From Planctomycetota bacterium (lineage in GTDB: Bacteria; Planctomycetota; Planctomycetia; Pirellulales; UBA1268): DNA of 64,000 nucleotides. Where the stretch lies: positions 44,634 to 108,633 of the forward strand of contig QWOQ01000016.1 of assembly GCA_003669585.1 (NCBI GenBank). Reading direction: 5' to 3'. The notes beneath the pieces are model-generated. The model searched no databases and was not told where the DNA came from. It was given only the letters and a program-made list of their open reading frames with translations. The translations under genes and the position numbers were made by a program. Shown one piece after another: positions 25,080-33,675 of this stretch (positions within the stretch are counted from its first letter, which is position 1; each line of letters opens with the position of its first letter).

Positions 25080-26431
25080 GGCGTGCCCCGGAAGGTGCGA
25101 GGGCCCAGAGTGTTGATGGCGTTGATGGCTGCGAGTAACTCAGCGAGCAGCAATTCCATAGCGGGGTGCCGCGATGAAAACTTGGCTTGAAGCACGACTC
25201 GTGTTCCATCCTCTCGAAGAAGGGTGCCGCTTGTGGCAAGAAGTGAGTCGGCAGAGTCAATCGTGAGGGTTGGCGAGAAAGCAGTGGGCCTTGGCGCATC
25301 GCAAAGATGAACGACTCGCAGCGTCGACGTGGCGTGCTTGAGTGCAACACTGAGTGATTCTGATGGTGAGCCAATAAGGAGAACAGCATCCACCTCACGG
25401 CGGGAAATCAATCGAATCGCATCTGATTCTCCCGGGCTCGATCGTGAACCGAATGGATCTGCCACTTCGATTGCACCGGGAGCACCGTATCGCCACGTCA
25501 GGAGTGCTTGAGCGCCAGCAGCATTGCCGCCCCCGGCATGGATGCCCGCACCCAAAGGAACTTGAAACGCAGATTTTTTATGTGAAAGCAATCGCACCAG
25601 CTTCACTCGCTCCGAGGCGAGAACCCCGATCGAATCAGAAGCCTGCTCTGTTACAAACGCAACGCAAGAGGCCGCTTGAAAGGCTTCGCACAGTTGCTCG
25701 ATGCTCTTTTCGTCGAGCATGACGCGGCAGCAAGCATCCTTTTCCAAGGGCGATTGCTGAAGCACTGCTTTGAGCGACTGAAGCATCGGAATCTGATTTT
25801 CCGCGGAAACGAAAATAAATGTGTTTTCGCCACGATGCGTCGCAGCAGGGGGCTTCGTCCCAACCCACAGCACACGACGAGAACCTCGTGGGCAAGGAGG
25901 GTCGATAAACCGTTCAAAAAATCTTGGATGCGTCGAGTCGGGGTCACAAAACCAAAGCACCACAAGATCCGCCCGATCGCGAAGTTCTTCCCAAGAAGCG
26001 GTTATTTCCCCAATGCGTGCAATGGTGGGGCCTGCGATGATCGAAGTGTCGAGGCATCCAGCATCGATAGCGGCTCCAAGACATTCGGCAATGTCTGATG
26101 CTCTTCGCTGACTTTCGAGCGTGATGCTCGTGATCCCAGTGACCAGCACTCTGCGCGCGGAACTAAGAAGTGATGCGGCTTCTTGGACGAGTCGAAATCG
26201 GGCAGAAGAATCTGTCGACGACTGTGGCTCAAGAGCCACAACTCCCGAACGTAACAGACGATTCGGATCACACAGTGATGCGCGACCCACATCACAAGCG
26301 TGCAGAAGATTTACAACACGTTCGTTTTCAACCGAGAACTCGACATCCTCGCAAAGCATTGGGCAGGCTGCGCAGAGATTCATTGCAAGGCCTTGGGACC
26401 TTTCGGCAGCATCTCGACGGTGTGAGCTCAC
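25076..26431 (-). CDS. fhcB: Formyltransferase/hydrolase complex subunit B (formylmethanofuran dehydrogenase subunit B homologue)
   Basis: 451-residue homologue of the molybdopterin subunit FwdB/FmdB. In bacterial Fhc the subunit has lost redox function and is structural. The N-terminus keeps Cys 20, 23 and 27 in CAACPMLCEDV, the typical iron-sulfur-like signature. Later segments such as VPLGAGIHAGGGNAAGAQA match the family. The GTG start overlaps the stop of the DUF1080 gene (GTGA, 26431-26428), suggesting coupling; an ATG at 26383 (MNLCAACP) is the alternative. It directly precedes fhcA. Confidence 0.88.
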   Translation of the reverse strand: MSSHRRDAAERSQGLAMNLCAACPMLCEDVEFSVENERVVNLLHACDVGRASLCDPNRLLRSGVVALEPQSSTDSSARFRLVQEAASLLSSARRVLVTGITSITLESQRRASDIAECLGAAIDAGCLDTSIIAGPTIARIGEITASWEELRDRADLVVLWFCDPDSTHPRFFERFIDPPCPRGSRRVLWVGTKPPAATHRGENTFIFVSAENQIPMLQSLKAVLQQSPLEKDACCRVMLDEKSIEQLCEAFQAASCVAFVTEQASDSIGVLASERVKLVRLLSHKKSAFQVPLGAGIHAGGGNAAGAQALLTWRYGAPGAIEVADPFGSRSSPGESDAIRLISRREVDAVLLIGSPSESLSVALKHATSTLRVVHLCDAPRPTAFSPTLTIDSADSLLATSGTLLREDGTRVVLQAKFSSRHPAMELLLAELLAAINAINTLGPRTFRGTP

Positions 26432-27495
26432 GACTTCGGAAGCACCCAGATATTTTGATAGCGAACTGGGTTGCCATGATCCTGAAGGTACAAAGGCCCT
26501 GGACCGGGGCCCTCGCCGAGCGGTCCTCCCGGCGTTCCTGTAGGAATAGCAACGTTGTCGTGAATCAAAACTCCGTTGTGCCGAACTGTCATGCGACCAT
26601 CGACGGTCTTTTTGTCTCCAGCATACTTCGGTGCGATGTAGGAGATGTCATAGGTCTGCCATTGAAGTGGTGGAAAACACATATTCACACTCGGAGCCGC
26701 AACAGAATAGATCCCTCCACACTCGTTGTTTTTCCCCTCGAGTCCAAAACTGTCGAGCATCTGAACTTCGTAGCGGCCCTGAATATAGGCCCCACTATTG
26801 CCACGAGCCTGACCCTGATCTTTGGGCATATACGGCAGAAGGAATTCGATGTGAATCTCTGCATCGCTGTAAAGATCTTTGGAAGTCACTCCCTGCATGA
26901 GAAGTTTGTCTGCCGTCATGCGTCCGCCAGTAAGTTTTTCGACGCTCGTTCCATCAAAGATCACAAGAGAACCAGCTGGTGGCTTCGTGCCAAAGGTTGG
27001 GCTTTTCCGAGTTGTTTTTGAAAGAGTTCCAATCAGATCAGAATCATTTTTACCGAAAACCCGAATGACATTCTCACGAATTTCACCGCGTCGCTTCACT
27101 CCATCGCCATCCATCCCACTGATGCTCACCAGAGAACCGTCGCGATTTCCATTGCCGATGAATTTGTCACGACTGTTCCAGCCTGCTCCCGGAAGTCCTC
27201 CGCCATAGGCAACCACACTGAATTTTGAATCACCAAGAGCTACCACCTGCACACCGACCGGCGTATCAGTTCCATCGATTTTTACCGTTCCAGTGTATTC
27301 GCCTTGAAACGGAAAGTCGGCATCGGTTTTCGCAGGATCGGTGTAGGCCTCTCCGGCGAGAAGCGTTTCAGAACAAGCTGAAAAAACAAACGCCGTCACC
27401 GTCGCCAAAAGCATCACAACAAAACCCGATGAGATTATTTTGTTTCGCAGACTTGTCGCATGTTGCGAGATCAAATTCAGGAAGATACGAGGCAT
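26428..27495 (-). CDS. DUF1080 (3-keto-disaccharide hydrolase-type) secreted protein
   Basis: 355 residues. The N-terminus has a hydrophobic export segment (about 23-40) ending FSACSETLLAG, which could be a lipobox or a plain signal peptide. The C-terminal half (about 170-355) is the DUF1080 concanavalin-like fold: LVIFDGTSVEKL, GNSGAYIQGRYEVQMLDSFG, and VRYQNIWVLP at the end. DUF1080 proteins act on sugars or bind glycans and are greatly expanded in planctomycetes. The first half (FQGEYTGTVKIDG...) is a separate beta domain. It is the first gene of an operon with fhcB and fhcA, an odd pairing. Confidence 0.85.
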   Translation of the reverse strand: MPRIFLNLISQHATSLRNKIISSGFVVMLLATVTAFVFSACSETLLAGEAYTDPAKTDADFPFQGEYTGTVKIDGTDTPVGVQVVALGDSKFSVVAYGGGLPGAGWNSRDKFIGNGNRDGSLVSISGMDGDGVKRRGEIRENVIRVFGKNDSDLIGTLSKTTRKSPTFGTKPPAGSLVIFDGTSVEKLTGGRMTADKLLMQGVTSKDLYSDAEIHIEFLLPYMPKDQGQARGNSGAYIQGRYEVQMLDSFGLEGKNNECGGIYSVAAPSVNMCFPPLQWQTYDISYIAPKYAGDKKTVDGRMTVRHNGVLIHDNVAIPTGTPGGPLGEGPGPGPLYLQDHGNPVRYQNIWVLPKS

Positions 27496-27624
27496 AAAAA
27501 ACTCCTATGAAAAAAGTCCTTCAATGTTTAACAGTTCGGCAAAAATCGCGGGCACTTGTGTCGTTGGGCAGCGAGCGTTCGACAGTTTCCACAGGGTGAC
27601 TTCCGTGTGACGGTGCGAGCCCAT

Positions 27625-27653
27625 ACTATACCCAGTCTGGTCTCATCAATGCA
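27625..27653 (-). promoter_or_regulatory. Possible sigma-70 promoter of the DUF1080-fhcBA operon
   Basis: On the minus strand TGCATT (27653-27648) and TATAGT (27630-27625) are 17 bases apart, 130 bases before the DUF1080 start. The -10 is good and the -35 weak. Confidence 0.3.
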
Positions 27654-27719
27654 TAGCCAGAGGACGTATTCTTAAGAAAGTTGACACTATTTTAAAGAGG
27701 CAGATCTTTCGAAAGGTCC

Positions 27720-28733
27720 TTATTCCGGTCTGGCAAAGACAAGTCGGCCGGCGCTTGTTTGAAGTGTCTTTGTGACATTGACAGAAATATTGTGCCCAAC
27801 ATGTTCTCGACCACCCTCGACGACAACCATCGTTCCGTCGTCGAGATAGCCAACTCCCTGACCTTGTTCCTCACCGGCGCGCACCAGCCGCACTAAAACT
27901 GAATCACCAGAAACAAAAGAAGATTTGATTGCCACGGCCACATCATTGAGGTTAATGACTACGACAGACCGTACCTTGGCAACCTTCACGAGATTGACAT
28001 CGGTGGTGACAATGCGTCCGCTCAGTTGCTTTGCCAGTTCAACCACTCGGGATTCATGTGAAGCAGCCGGTGCACTTTCATGAACAGGAGCGACGATCTC
28101 GAGATCAATCGATTCGCTGCCTCGAAGTTTTTCAAGTACATCGAGTCCACGGCGACCGCGCGCTCGCCGCTGACGATCCGTCGAGTCTGCAGCTTCCTGA
28201 AGGTCGTCAACGACAAACGATGGCACCACAAACCGACTGTCGAAAATACCCGCTTCTGCAAGCTCAGCCACTCTTCCATCGACGATCACGCTCGAATCCA
28301 AAACGACAGGTCGCATTCCCTTGACATCGCGGGCAAATTCAACGTAGGGAATTAAAAATCGAAAGTCGTCCATTGTTTGCAGCAACAGACTTGTGCAAAT
28401 ATAGCAAAGCACCATGCCAACAATTGGCTGCAGCCACGTGAGAAGAGGATAGCGGGACATGCTTGGAAGTATTGGAGCCAAGGCAAGCATGGTGACGTAT
28501 GTCAGAAAAAGGCCAACGATCATTCCGAAATAGACCGCCGTGATAACCGATAAATTTTTGCTCTTGATCGATGAGTCGAGCCCTATCACGGTCACAGGAA
28601 TAATCACCATCACACCGAGCACCGCCCATGGCACCCATTCGTCGGCCGCTTTCATCGGTTCGGAGTTAAACATAATGACGGCAATGCCAACCGACACCAT
28701 GGCAAAGATTGACCGCAATACAACCAGATGCAT
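27720..28733 (-). CDS. Membrane-anchored PIN-TRAM domain protein (YacL-like)
   Basis: 337 residues. Four hydrophobic segments fill about 5-120. A PIN ribonuclease domain (about 143-255) has VVLDSSVIVDGR with Asp 146 and 152, FVVPSFVVDDLQ, and IVTTDVNLVKVA. A C-terminal TRAM-type RNA-binding domain (about 265-325) contains GVGYLDDGTMVVVEGG. The layout matches Bacillus YacL, a widespread predicted membrane RNase. AAAGGA lies upstream of ATG 28733. A striking inverted repeat lies between it and dgt. Confidence 0.88.
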   Translation of the reverse strand: MHLVVLRSIFAMVSVGIAVIMFNSEPMKAADEWVPWAVLGVMVIIPVTVIGLDSSIKSKNLSVITAVYFGMIVGLFLTYVTMLALAPILPSMSRYPLLTWLQPIVGMVLCYICTSLLLQTMDDFRFLIPYVEFARDVKGMRPVVLDSSVIVDGRVAELAEAGIFDSRFVVPSFVVDDLQEAADSTDRQRRARGRRGLDVLEKLRGSESIDLEIVAPVHESAPAASHESRVVELAKQLSGRIVTTDVNLVKVAKVRSVVVINLNDVAVAIKSSFVSGDSVLVRLVRAGEEQGQGVGYLDDGTMVVVEGGREHVGHNISVNVTKTLQTSAGRLVFARPE

Positions 28734-28822
28734 CTCTCAAAATCCTTTAAAAAGGGATGTGGATGTGAACGGCACGTCTACGATCCGTCGCAAAAGTCTA
28801 CGGTTGAGAAGCTGAAGAAGGG

Positions 28823-28855
28823 TCGAGTTTCTATTGCATTGCAATAGAAACTCGA
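28823..28855. terminator. Near-perfect 33-bp inverted repeat
   Basis: TCGAGTTTCTATTGCA (28823-28838) and its exact complement (28840-28855) are separated by one base, the strongest inverted repeat noted in the window. It lies 71 bases past the dgt stop and 90 bases before the PIN-TRAM start on the same strand. No T-run follows, so it may be a terminator stem, a cruciform or a binding site. Confidence 0.5.
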
Positions 28856-28925
28856 GAGTCATTCAGAATACATCTGATTCGGGGATGAATCTACCAGACT
28901 GCTCAGCGTTCATCGAGAGCGTGGC

Positions 28926-30038
28926 TCAGTTGAGCCGAAGGGCGTGTTCTCGTTCGAGAAATCGATCGGTCATGCCAGCGAGATAATCTGCCACACTGCG
29001 TGGGATACCGAGCGTTTCTGCGCGGGCTGTATACCCAACCGGCATCTGTTCAGGATGGAGAACAAAATGGTGAAACAGTTCCTTGAGTCGCTGTTGGGCA
29101 GGTGATCGGACTGACACAACCATTTGACTACGATAAACGCGCTCGAAGAGAAACAATTCAAGTTGCGATTTACCGGCGGCCATCGTCGCGGAATGAACAA
29201 TGATTCTTTGGCTGGTGAGCACTTTTTGAGTTGAATCAATGGAAAGCGATGAAAGTGTCTGAAGACTGCGTTCCACCAATTCCGCCACTTGCCACTCGAC
29301 AAGTTCGTGAAGCACGGCCTGTCGGAGCCGGGATTGAGGCAGTGTTCCGTAGCGAGCCAAAACGCGATTGAAAGCCTCAGAAACCAGAGGGAGGTCGAGC
29401 ATTTCATCAAGCGTCACGAGTTGGAGTTCGATTGCGTCGTCGGCATCGTGCGTGTCGTAGGCAATCGAATCAGCGGCATCGACGACTTGCGTTTCCAGAA
29501 GCGGCGGCGGCGCAGAACCATCCCGGACGCGTGATCGCTGAGAGTCGAGAACCTCACGAGAAAGATTGAGACCGGCAAACATCGGATACCGATTTTCCAG
29601 GATCGTCATAATACGCAGCGCCTGCGCGTTGTGACTGAAGCCACCGTAGTCGGCGAGGAGTTCGTTGAGAGTGTCTTCCCCGGCGTGTCCAAACGGAGGA
29701 TGGCCAATGTCGTGTGACAAGGCGAGGGTCTCGACAAGATCTTCATTGAGAGCAAGCGCCCTGGCCAGAGTGCGGGCAATCGATGTCACTTCGAGAGTGT
29801 GCGTAAGTCGGCTGCGGTGATAGTCGCCAGGATAGGCTGTGAAGACCTGTGTCTTGTGAGCCAGACGGCGAAATGCCGAGGAGTGAACGATACGATCGCG
29901 ATCTCGCTGATAAGGACTCCGAAAAGCATGTGGAAGCTCTTCGTGCACTCGTCCCGAGGAGTCTGCCGCATGCATGGCCCACGGCGCGAGAGTAACCTCT
30001 TCGCGAGCTTTCCAATCTGGAACATGTATCGTCGTCAT
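28926..30038 (-). CDS. dgt: Deoxyguanosinetriphosphate triphosphohydrolase-like protein
   Basis: 370-residue HD-domain enzyme that splits dNTPs, classically dGTP, to nucleoside and triphosphate. HD residues are visible: FRRLAHKTQVF, SRLTHTLEVT (His 80), ALSHDIGHPPFGHAGED (His 109, Asp 110), and VDAADSIAYDTHDADD. The preferred start is ATG 30038 (MTTIHVPDW); the frame extends further upstream but overlaps the HIT gene. It follows that gene by four bases, so the two are probably cotranscribed. Confidence 0.93.
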   Translation of the reverse strand: MTTIHVPDWKAREEVTLAPWAMHAADSSGRVHEELPHAFRSPYQRDRDRIVHSSAFRRLAHKTQVFTAYPGDYHRSRLTHTLEVTSIARTLARALALNEDLVETLALSHDIGHPPFGHAGEDTLNELLADYGGFSHNAQALRIMTILENRYPMFAGLNLSREVLDSQRSRVRDGSAPPPLLETQVVDAADSIAYDTHDADDAIELQLVTLDEMLDLPLVSEAFNRVLARYGTLPQSRLRQAVLHELVEWQVAELVERSLQTLSSLSIDSTQKVLTSQRIIVHSATMAAGKSQLELFLFERVYRSQMVVSVRSPAQQRLKELFHHFVLHPEQMPVGYTARAETLGIPRSVADYLAGMTDRFLEREHALRLN

Positions 30039-30042
30039 GCTT

Positions 30043-30618
30043 TTAGCCTTTTGCCCAAAGCGAGGAAGGGTTTTTCGAACTTGGATGTGATTCGCAGCGT
30101 GCCTCGGTGAGCGACTCCCAAAGAGTGGCAAGCGACTGCGGCAAAACTCGTGTGCCCGCGATGCTTGGCATAAAATTGACGTCGCCGCTCCATCGGGGAA
30201 CGATGTGCCAGTGCAGATGTCCCGGCACGCCGGCACCGCTGACAGTGCCAAGATTGAGACCTATGTTGAAACCCTCCGCGCCGAGAACCTTTTTGAGAAT
30301 TGCACACCAACGAACCAACTCTTTCTGCAAGTCAAGAAGCACTTCATCAGACAGATCTTCGAGTGTTGAAAGATGGTCGACAGGAGCAACCAACACATGG
30401 CCATTGGAATAGGGAAAGCGATTCAAAACAACAAGACCCAGCGGACTTGAATCAACAACCCCCAGAGCCTGAGCATGTTCAGGAGCGCTTGCGGCCCTGC
30501 AGAGAAAACAGGAATGACAAGCATGCGTTCGCCACGCAAGAGGCTCGCAGGGCAGTTCTGAAACGCTTCCTTGCACATAACCGAGCCGCCAAGGAGCCCA
30601 GAGCGTTTCGTGGCTCAT
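30043..30618 (-). CDS. HIT-family nucleotide hydrolase/transferase
   Basis: 191 residues with the histidine triad GHLHWHIVPRW (His 134, 136, 138) and FPYSNGHVLVAPVDH. A Cys/His cluster (CHSCFLC near residues 34-40) precedes the domain and may bind zinc, as in Ap4A phosphorylase-like HIT proteins. The likely substrate is a dinucleoside polyphosphate. The C-terminal 40 residues are polar. It starts at ATG 30618, just downstream of the palindrome CACACGTGTG (30630-30639), and leads into dgt. Confidence 0.88.
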   Translation of the reverse strand: MSHETLWAPWRLGYVQGSVSELPCEPLAWRTHACHSCFLCRAASAPEHAQALGVVDSSPLGLVVLNRFPYSNGHVLVAPVDHLSTLEDLSDEVLLDLQKELVRWCAILKKVLGAEGFNIGLNLGTVSGAGVPGHLHWHIVPRWSGDVNFMPSIAGTRVLPQSLATLWESLTEARCESHPSSKNPSSLWAKG

Positions 30619-30891
30619 GAAGAAAATTCCACACGTGTGTTGTTAAGACAATAATTTTGAAGACCAGCAGCGCTCTGCAGGATCATCAGCGTACCGAGGG
30701 AATGTGAGGCTTTCAAAAGCAGACCGTAGCAAATCAGAGCATTCGTGACACGAGCGACCTCCACACGGCAAGAAAAATTTTAAAACATGAGCAGGACTTT
30801 CGGCGCAGGAATGCGTATGTTTCTGGAAATCGATATGAGAAACAATTGTTTCCAATCCCCCCATTCTCCCTGTGATTGAGCGAGTACTGTC

Positions 30892-31650
30892 ATGGAATTC
30901 CAAGTCGATCTCGACATTTTTCGTGGGCCAATGGATCTCCTTCTCTATCTTGTGCGTCGGCACGAAGTGGAGGTCACCGATGTTCCGATTGCAGATATTG
31001 CGCAAAGCTTTGTCGAACATCTTGAGGTGCTCGAACATCTTGCGATTGAACAGGTGGGGGAATTTGTAGAACTGGCAAGTGTGCTCCTTGAGATCAAAGC
31101 GAAAGCACTTGTGCCGCGGCCGGAAGAAAACGAAACTCCTATCGAAGAGGTTCGTGAAGATTTGGTCAAGCGTCTTCTCGAATATAAGCAGTATCGGGAT
31201 GCAGCCGTTTTGCTTGAAGAACGAGCGAGGCAGTGGGAGGAGCGGTTTGGACGCATCGCACCGGAGGCAGCCGGGGCAGGCTCAAAACCCCCCGATGCGG
31301 TCATCGGAGAAGTGCACGTCTGGGATTTGGTCGGTGCGATGACCAGAGTGCTCCGCAAACGCGAACGCGCGAAGCCGCGGCAGATCATTCATGACGACAC
31401 TCCAATCGAAACTCACATGAAAAACGTTGAGTCGCTCGTACGCGAAAAGGGGAGGGTAGTTTTCTCCGACCTCTTTGATGACGATATGCCTAGAACCCGT
31501 GTGGTCGGGATGTTTTTGGCTGTTCTTGAACTTGTAAAGCGAGGCACGCTCCAAGCGAAGCAGGCAGAGATTTTTGACGACATCTGGCTTTCGTTCGCAA
31601 CGGCACCCCGCTCTCCGACAGAAGAGGAGTCCTTGACAAAGAATCTATGA
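30892..31650 (+). CDS. scpA: Segregation and condensation protein A
   Basis: 252-residue kleisin that bridges the SMC heads and helps compact and segregate chromosomes. It begins with the family opening [20 protein letters not shown], then [18 protein letters not shown] and the acidic/basic middle. The C-terminal winged helix has [10 protein letters not shown], and [19 protein letters not shown]. Length is normal. The last four bases overlap the next gene's ATG (ATGA). scpB is not in the window. Confidence 0.93.
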   Translation: MEFQVDLDIFRGPMDLLLYLVRRHEVEVTDVPIADIAQSFVEHLEVLEHLAIEQVGEFVELASVLLEIKAKALVPRPEENETPIEEVREDLVKRLLEYKQYRDAAVLLEERARQWEERFGRIAPEAAGAGSKPPDAVIGEVHVWDLVGAMTRVLRKRERAKPRQIIHDDTPIETHMKNVESLVREKGRVVFSDLFDDDMPRTRVVGMFLAVLELVKRGTLQAKQAEIFDDIWLSFATAPRSPTEEESLTKNL

Positions 31651-32486
31651 TTGACAACGCGCCATTACTCACGCTGGTTCACAAAGGACTCACGATCGAA
31701 GGTTACTCCAGAGCTGCCGTGCAGAGTTATTGGCGAATTTTGGAACTGAAACTTGGCTTCGATCTCGGAGCACATCCATGGTCGTTTATGGGCACCGGCA
31801 CTTGGTTCATCACCCACACGCATCTCGATCACATTGCCGCACTGCCGGTGTATCTGGCGCGTCGACGGATGATGAAAATGGAGCCGCCGCGTATTTACGT
31901 GCCGGAAAGTGCCGTGGACTCGATCCAGAAACTGCTGCGAATTGTGACGCGGCTGGACCGCGGACGATTGCCATGCGAGTTGGTGGGAGTGCGACCGGGA
32001 GACGAAATCGAACTTTCTCGTGAACATGTGGTGAGTGTGTCGGAAACATGTCACACGATTCCCAGTGTGGGCTATGTGGTCTGGGATCGCCGCCGAAAAT
32101 TGAAATCGGAATTCCAGGGTTTACCCGGAGATCGAATTCGCGACCTGCGACTTTCCGGAGTCGATGTCACGCATGAAGTACGTGTTCCATTGGTCGCCTA
32201 TCTCGGAGATAGTTCGCCGGAAGGATTAGATCGTTGTCCAGCAATGTTCGAAGCGATGGTGTTGATTACAGAACTTACATTTGTTGCACACAATCATCGC
32301 AAGGAAAAAATCCACAAATTTGGTCACATGCATCTCGACGACCTTCTTGCGCGTCGGGATCGATTTCAAAACGATGTGATCATTGCAACTCATTTCAGCA
32401 CTCGCTACACAGACGATCGAATTCGGCGCATCATCGACCGCAAGCTCCCTGACATGCTCGGGGGACGGTTGAAGGTGTGGCTCTAG
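31647..32486 (+). CDS. RNase Z-like metallo-beta-lactamase fold hydrolase
   Basis: 279 residues. The metal motif is [16 protein letters not shown] near residue 58, with later ligands in [23 protein letters not shown] and [12 protein letters not shown]. The layout resembles ribonuclease Z/ElaC, though shorter, and the HxHxDH box reads THTHLDH. It may process tRNA 3' ends or act as another nucleic-acid phosphodiesterase. It is translationally coupled to scpA and followed after 15 bases by hemW. Confidence 0.8.
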   Translation: MIDNAPLLTLVHKGLTIEGYSRAAVQSYWRILELKLGFDLGAHPWSFMGTGTWFITHTHLDHIAALPVYLARRRMMKMEPPRIYVPESAVDSIQKLLRIVTRLDRGRLPCELVGVRPGDEIELSREHVVSVSETCHTIPSVGYVVWDRRRKLKSEFQGLPGDRIRDLRLSGVDVTHEVRVPLVAYLGDSSPEGLDRCPAMFEAMVLITELTFVAHNHRKEKIHKFGHMHLDDLLARRDRFQNDVIIATHFSTRYTDDRIRRIIDRKLPDMLGGRLKVWL

Positions 32487-32501
32487 GAAAGGGCAGATGC
32501 A

Positions 32502-33638
32502 TTGATTTCCTTGCCTCGGTCGGTCTATCTTCACGTGCCTTTTTGTAGGCACCGATGCGGCTACTGTGATTTCTCGCTCATGACCGGGCGAGAGGACCTT
32601 TTCGACAAGTATTTTCTTGCGATCACACGCGAACTCGACCGCGTGCAAGTGCCGCTCGAACTCGACACGCTCTACTTCGGTGGAGGCACGCCCTCGCACC
32701 TCGGCAGCGAAGGGCTGCGACGACTCTTTGATAGTCTTGAAGGAACTCTCTGCGTCTGTCCTGGAGCAGAGGTCACCATAGAGGCCAATCCGAGTGACAT
32801 CACGAAGGAATTTGTGAAAAGTGCACTCGCGTGCCAAGTCTCGCGAGTGAGTCTTGGTGCGCAGTCTCTCAATAATAAAACGCTCCGTGCGCTCGATCGA
32901 CAACACTTGGAAATAGATGTGAGGCGTGCAGTTGAGCTGCTTCTTGCGGAAGGATTCGCAGTCAACATCGATGTGATGACTGCCGCCCCCGGACAGTCGC
33001 TTGACGAAGTGGAAAACGATCTCGCAGCAGTTGTCGCGCTCGGTGTGCACCATGTGTCGGTCTATTGTCTGACTTGGGAAAAGGGAACGCGATTTGAATC
33101 GATGCGTCTTCGTGGTGAGCTTTCGCCCGTTTCCGAATCGATTGAGGAATCGATGTTTGAAATGGCAATCGATCGACTCGAAGAGGGTGGGTTCTCGCAC
33201 TACGAAGTATCCAACTTTGCACGCAATGGATTTCGATGCCGACACAACGAGATGTACTGGGATTGTCGTCCGTGGGAGGCATTTGGCCCCAGTGCAGCAC
33301 GGTTTGATGGACGGACGCGTCTGACAAACCACCGCAGCCCGACGACATGGATGCAACGCGTTCTCGAGGGAATCGATCCAGTCGAAGAGCGAGATGCCAT
33401 GACGGATCTCGCAGCAGCTCGTGAACGTGTGGTACTGGGATTGCGACGACGTGACGGACTTGACCGCACTGCGTTCTTCACCGTCACAGGATTTTCGTTG
33501 GATAATCTTATTGGCGAATTAATCGCACGCTGGGTTCTTGACGGACTCGCGCAAGACAATGGACAGCAAGTGCGGCTCACCCGGCCGGGATTGCTCGTCT
33601 CAGATGCACTCTGGGGAGAAGTGCTTCTCAATCGCTGA
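32502..33638 (+). CDS. hemW: Radical SAM heme chaperone HemW
   Basis: 378-residue radical SAM protein of the HemN/HemW family. The cluster motif is CRHRCGYCDF (C-x3-C-x2-C), followed by LDTLYFGGGTPSHL, EANPSD and SRVSLGAQS. The extra Cys found in true HemN oxidases is absent, so a heme chaperone role is more likely than coproporphyrinogen oxidation. The start is TTG 32502, preceded by AGGAAAGGG; no ATG fits. It is probably in an operon with scpA and the RNase Z-like gene. Confidence 0.9.
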   Translation: MISLPRSVYLHVPFCRHRCGYCDFSLMTGREDLFDKYFLAITRELDRVQVPLELDTLYFGGGTPSHLGSEGLRRLFDSLEGTLCVCPGAEVTIEANPSDITKEFVKSALACQVSRVSLGAQSLNNKTLRALDRQHLEIDVRRAVELLLAEGFAVNIDVMTAAPGQSLDEVENDLAAVVALGVHHVSVYCLTWEKGTRFESMRLRGELSPVSESIEESMFEMAIDRLEEGGFSHYEVSNFARNGFRCRHNEMYWDCRPWEAFGPSAARFDGRTRLTNHRSPTTWMQRVLEGIDPVEERDAMTDLAAARERVVLGLRRRDGLDRTAFFTVTGFSLDNLIGELIARWVLDGLAQDNGQQVRLTRPGLLVSDALWGEVLLNR

Positions 33639-33675
33639 GTCAGTCCACGCGACTCTTTTGGAGGCGCGAAAAAAA

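Noticed and set aside
26170..27021. Plus-strand 283-codon frame across fhcB and the DUF1080 gene
   Set aside because: Crosses the junction of two coupled sense genes and shows no domain.
32226..33356. Minus-strand 376-codon frame opposite hemW and the RNase Z-like gene
   Set aside because: Runs across two clear sense genes; composition (Cys, His, Arg rich) is typical of an antisense shadow.
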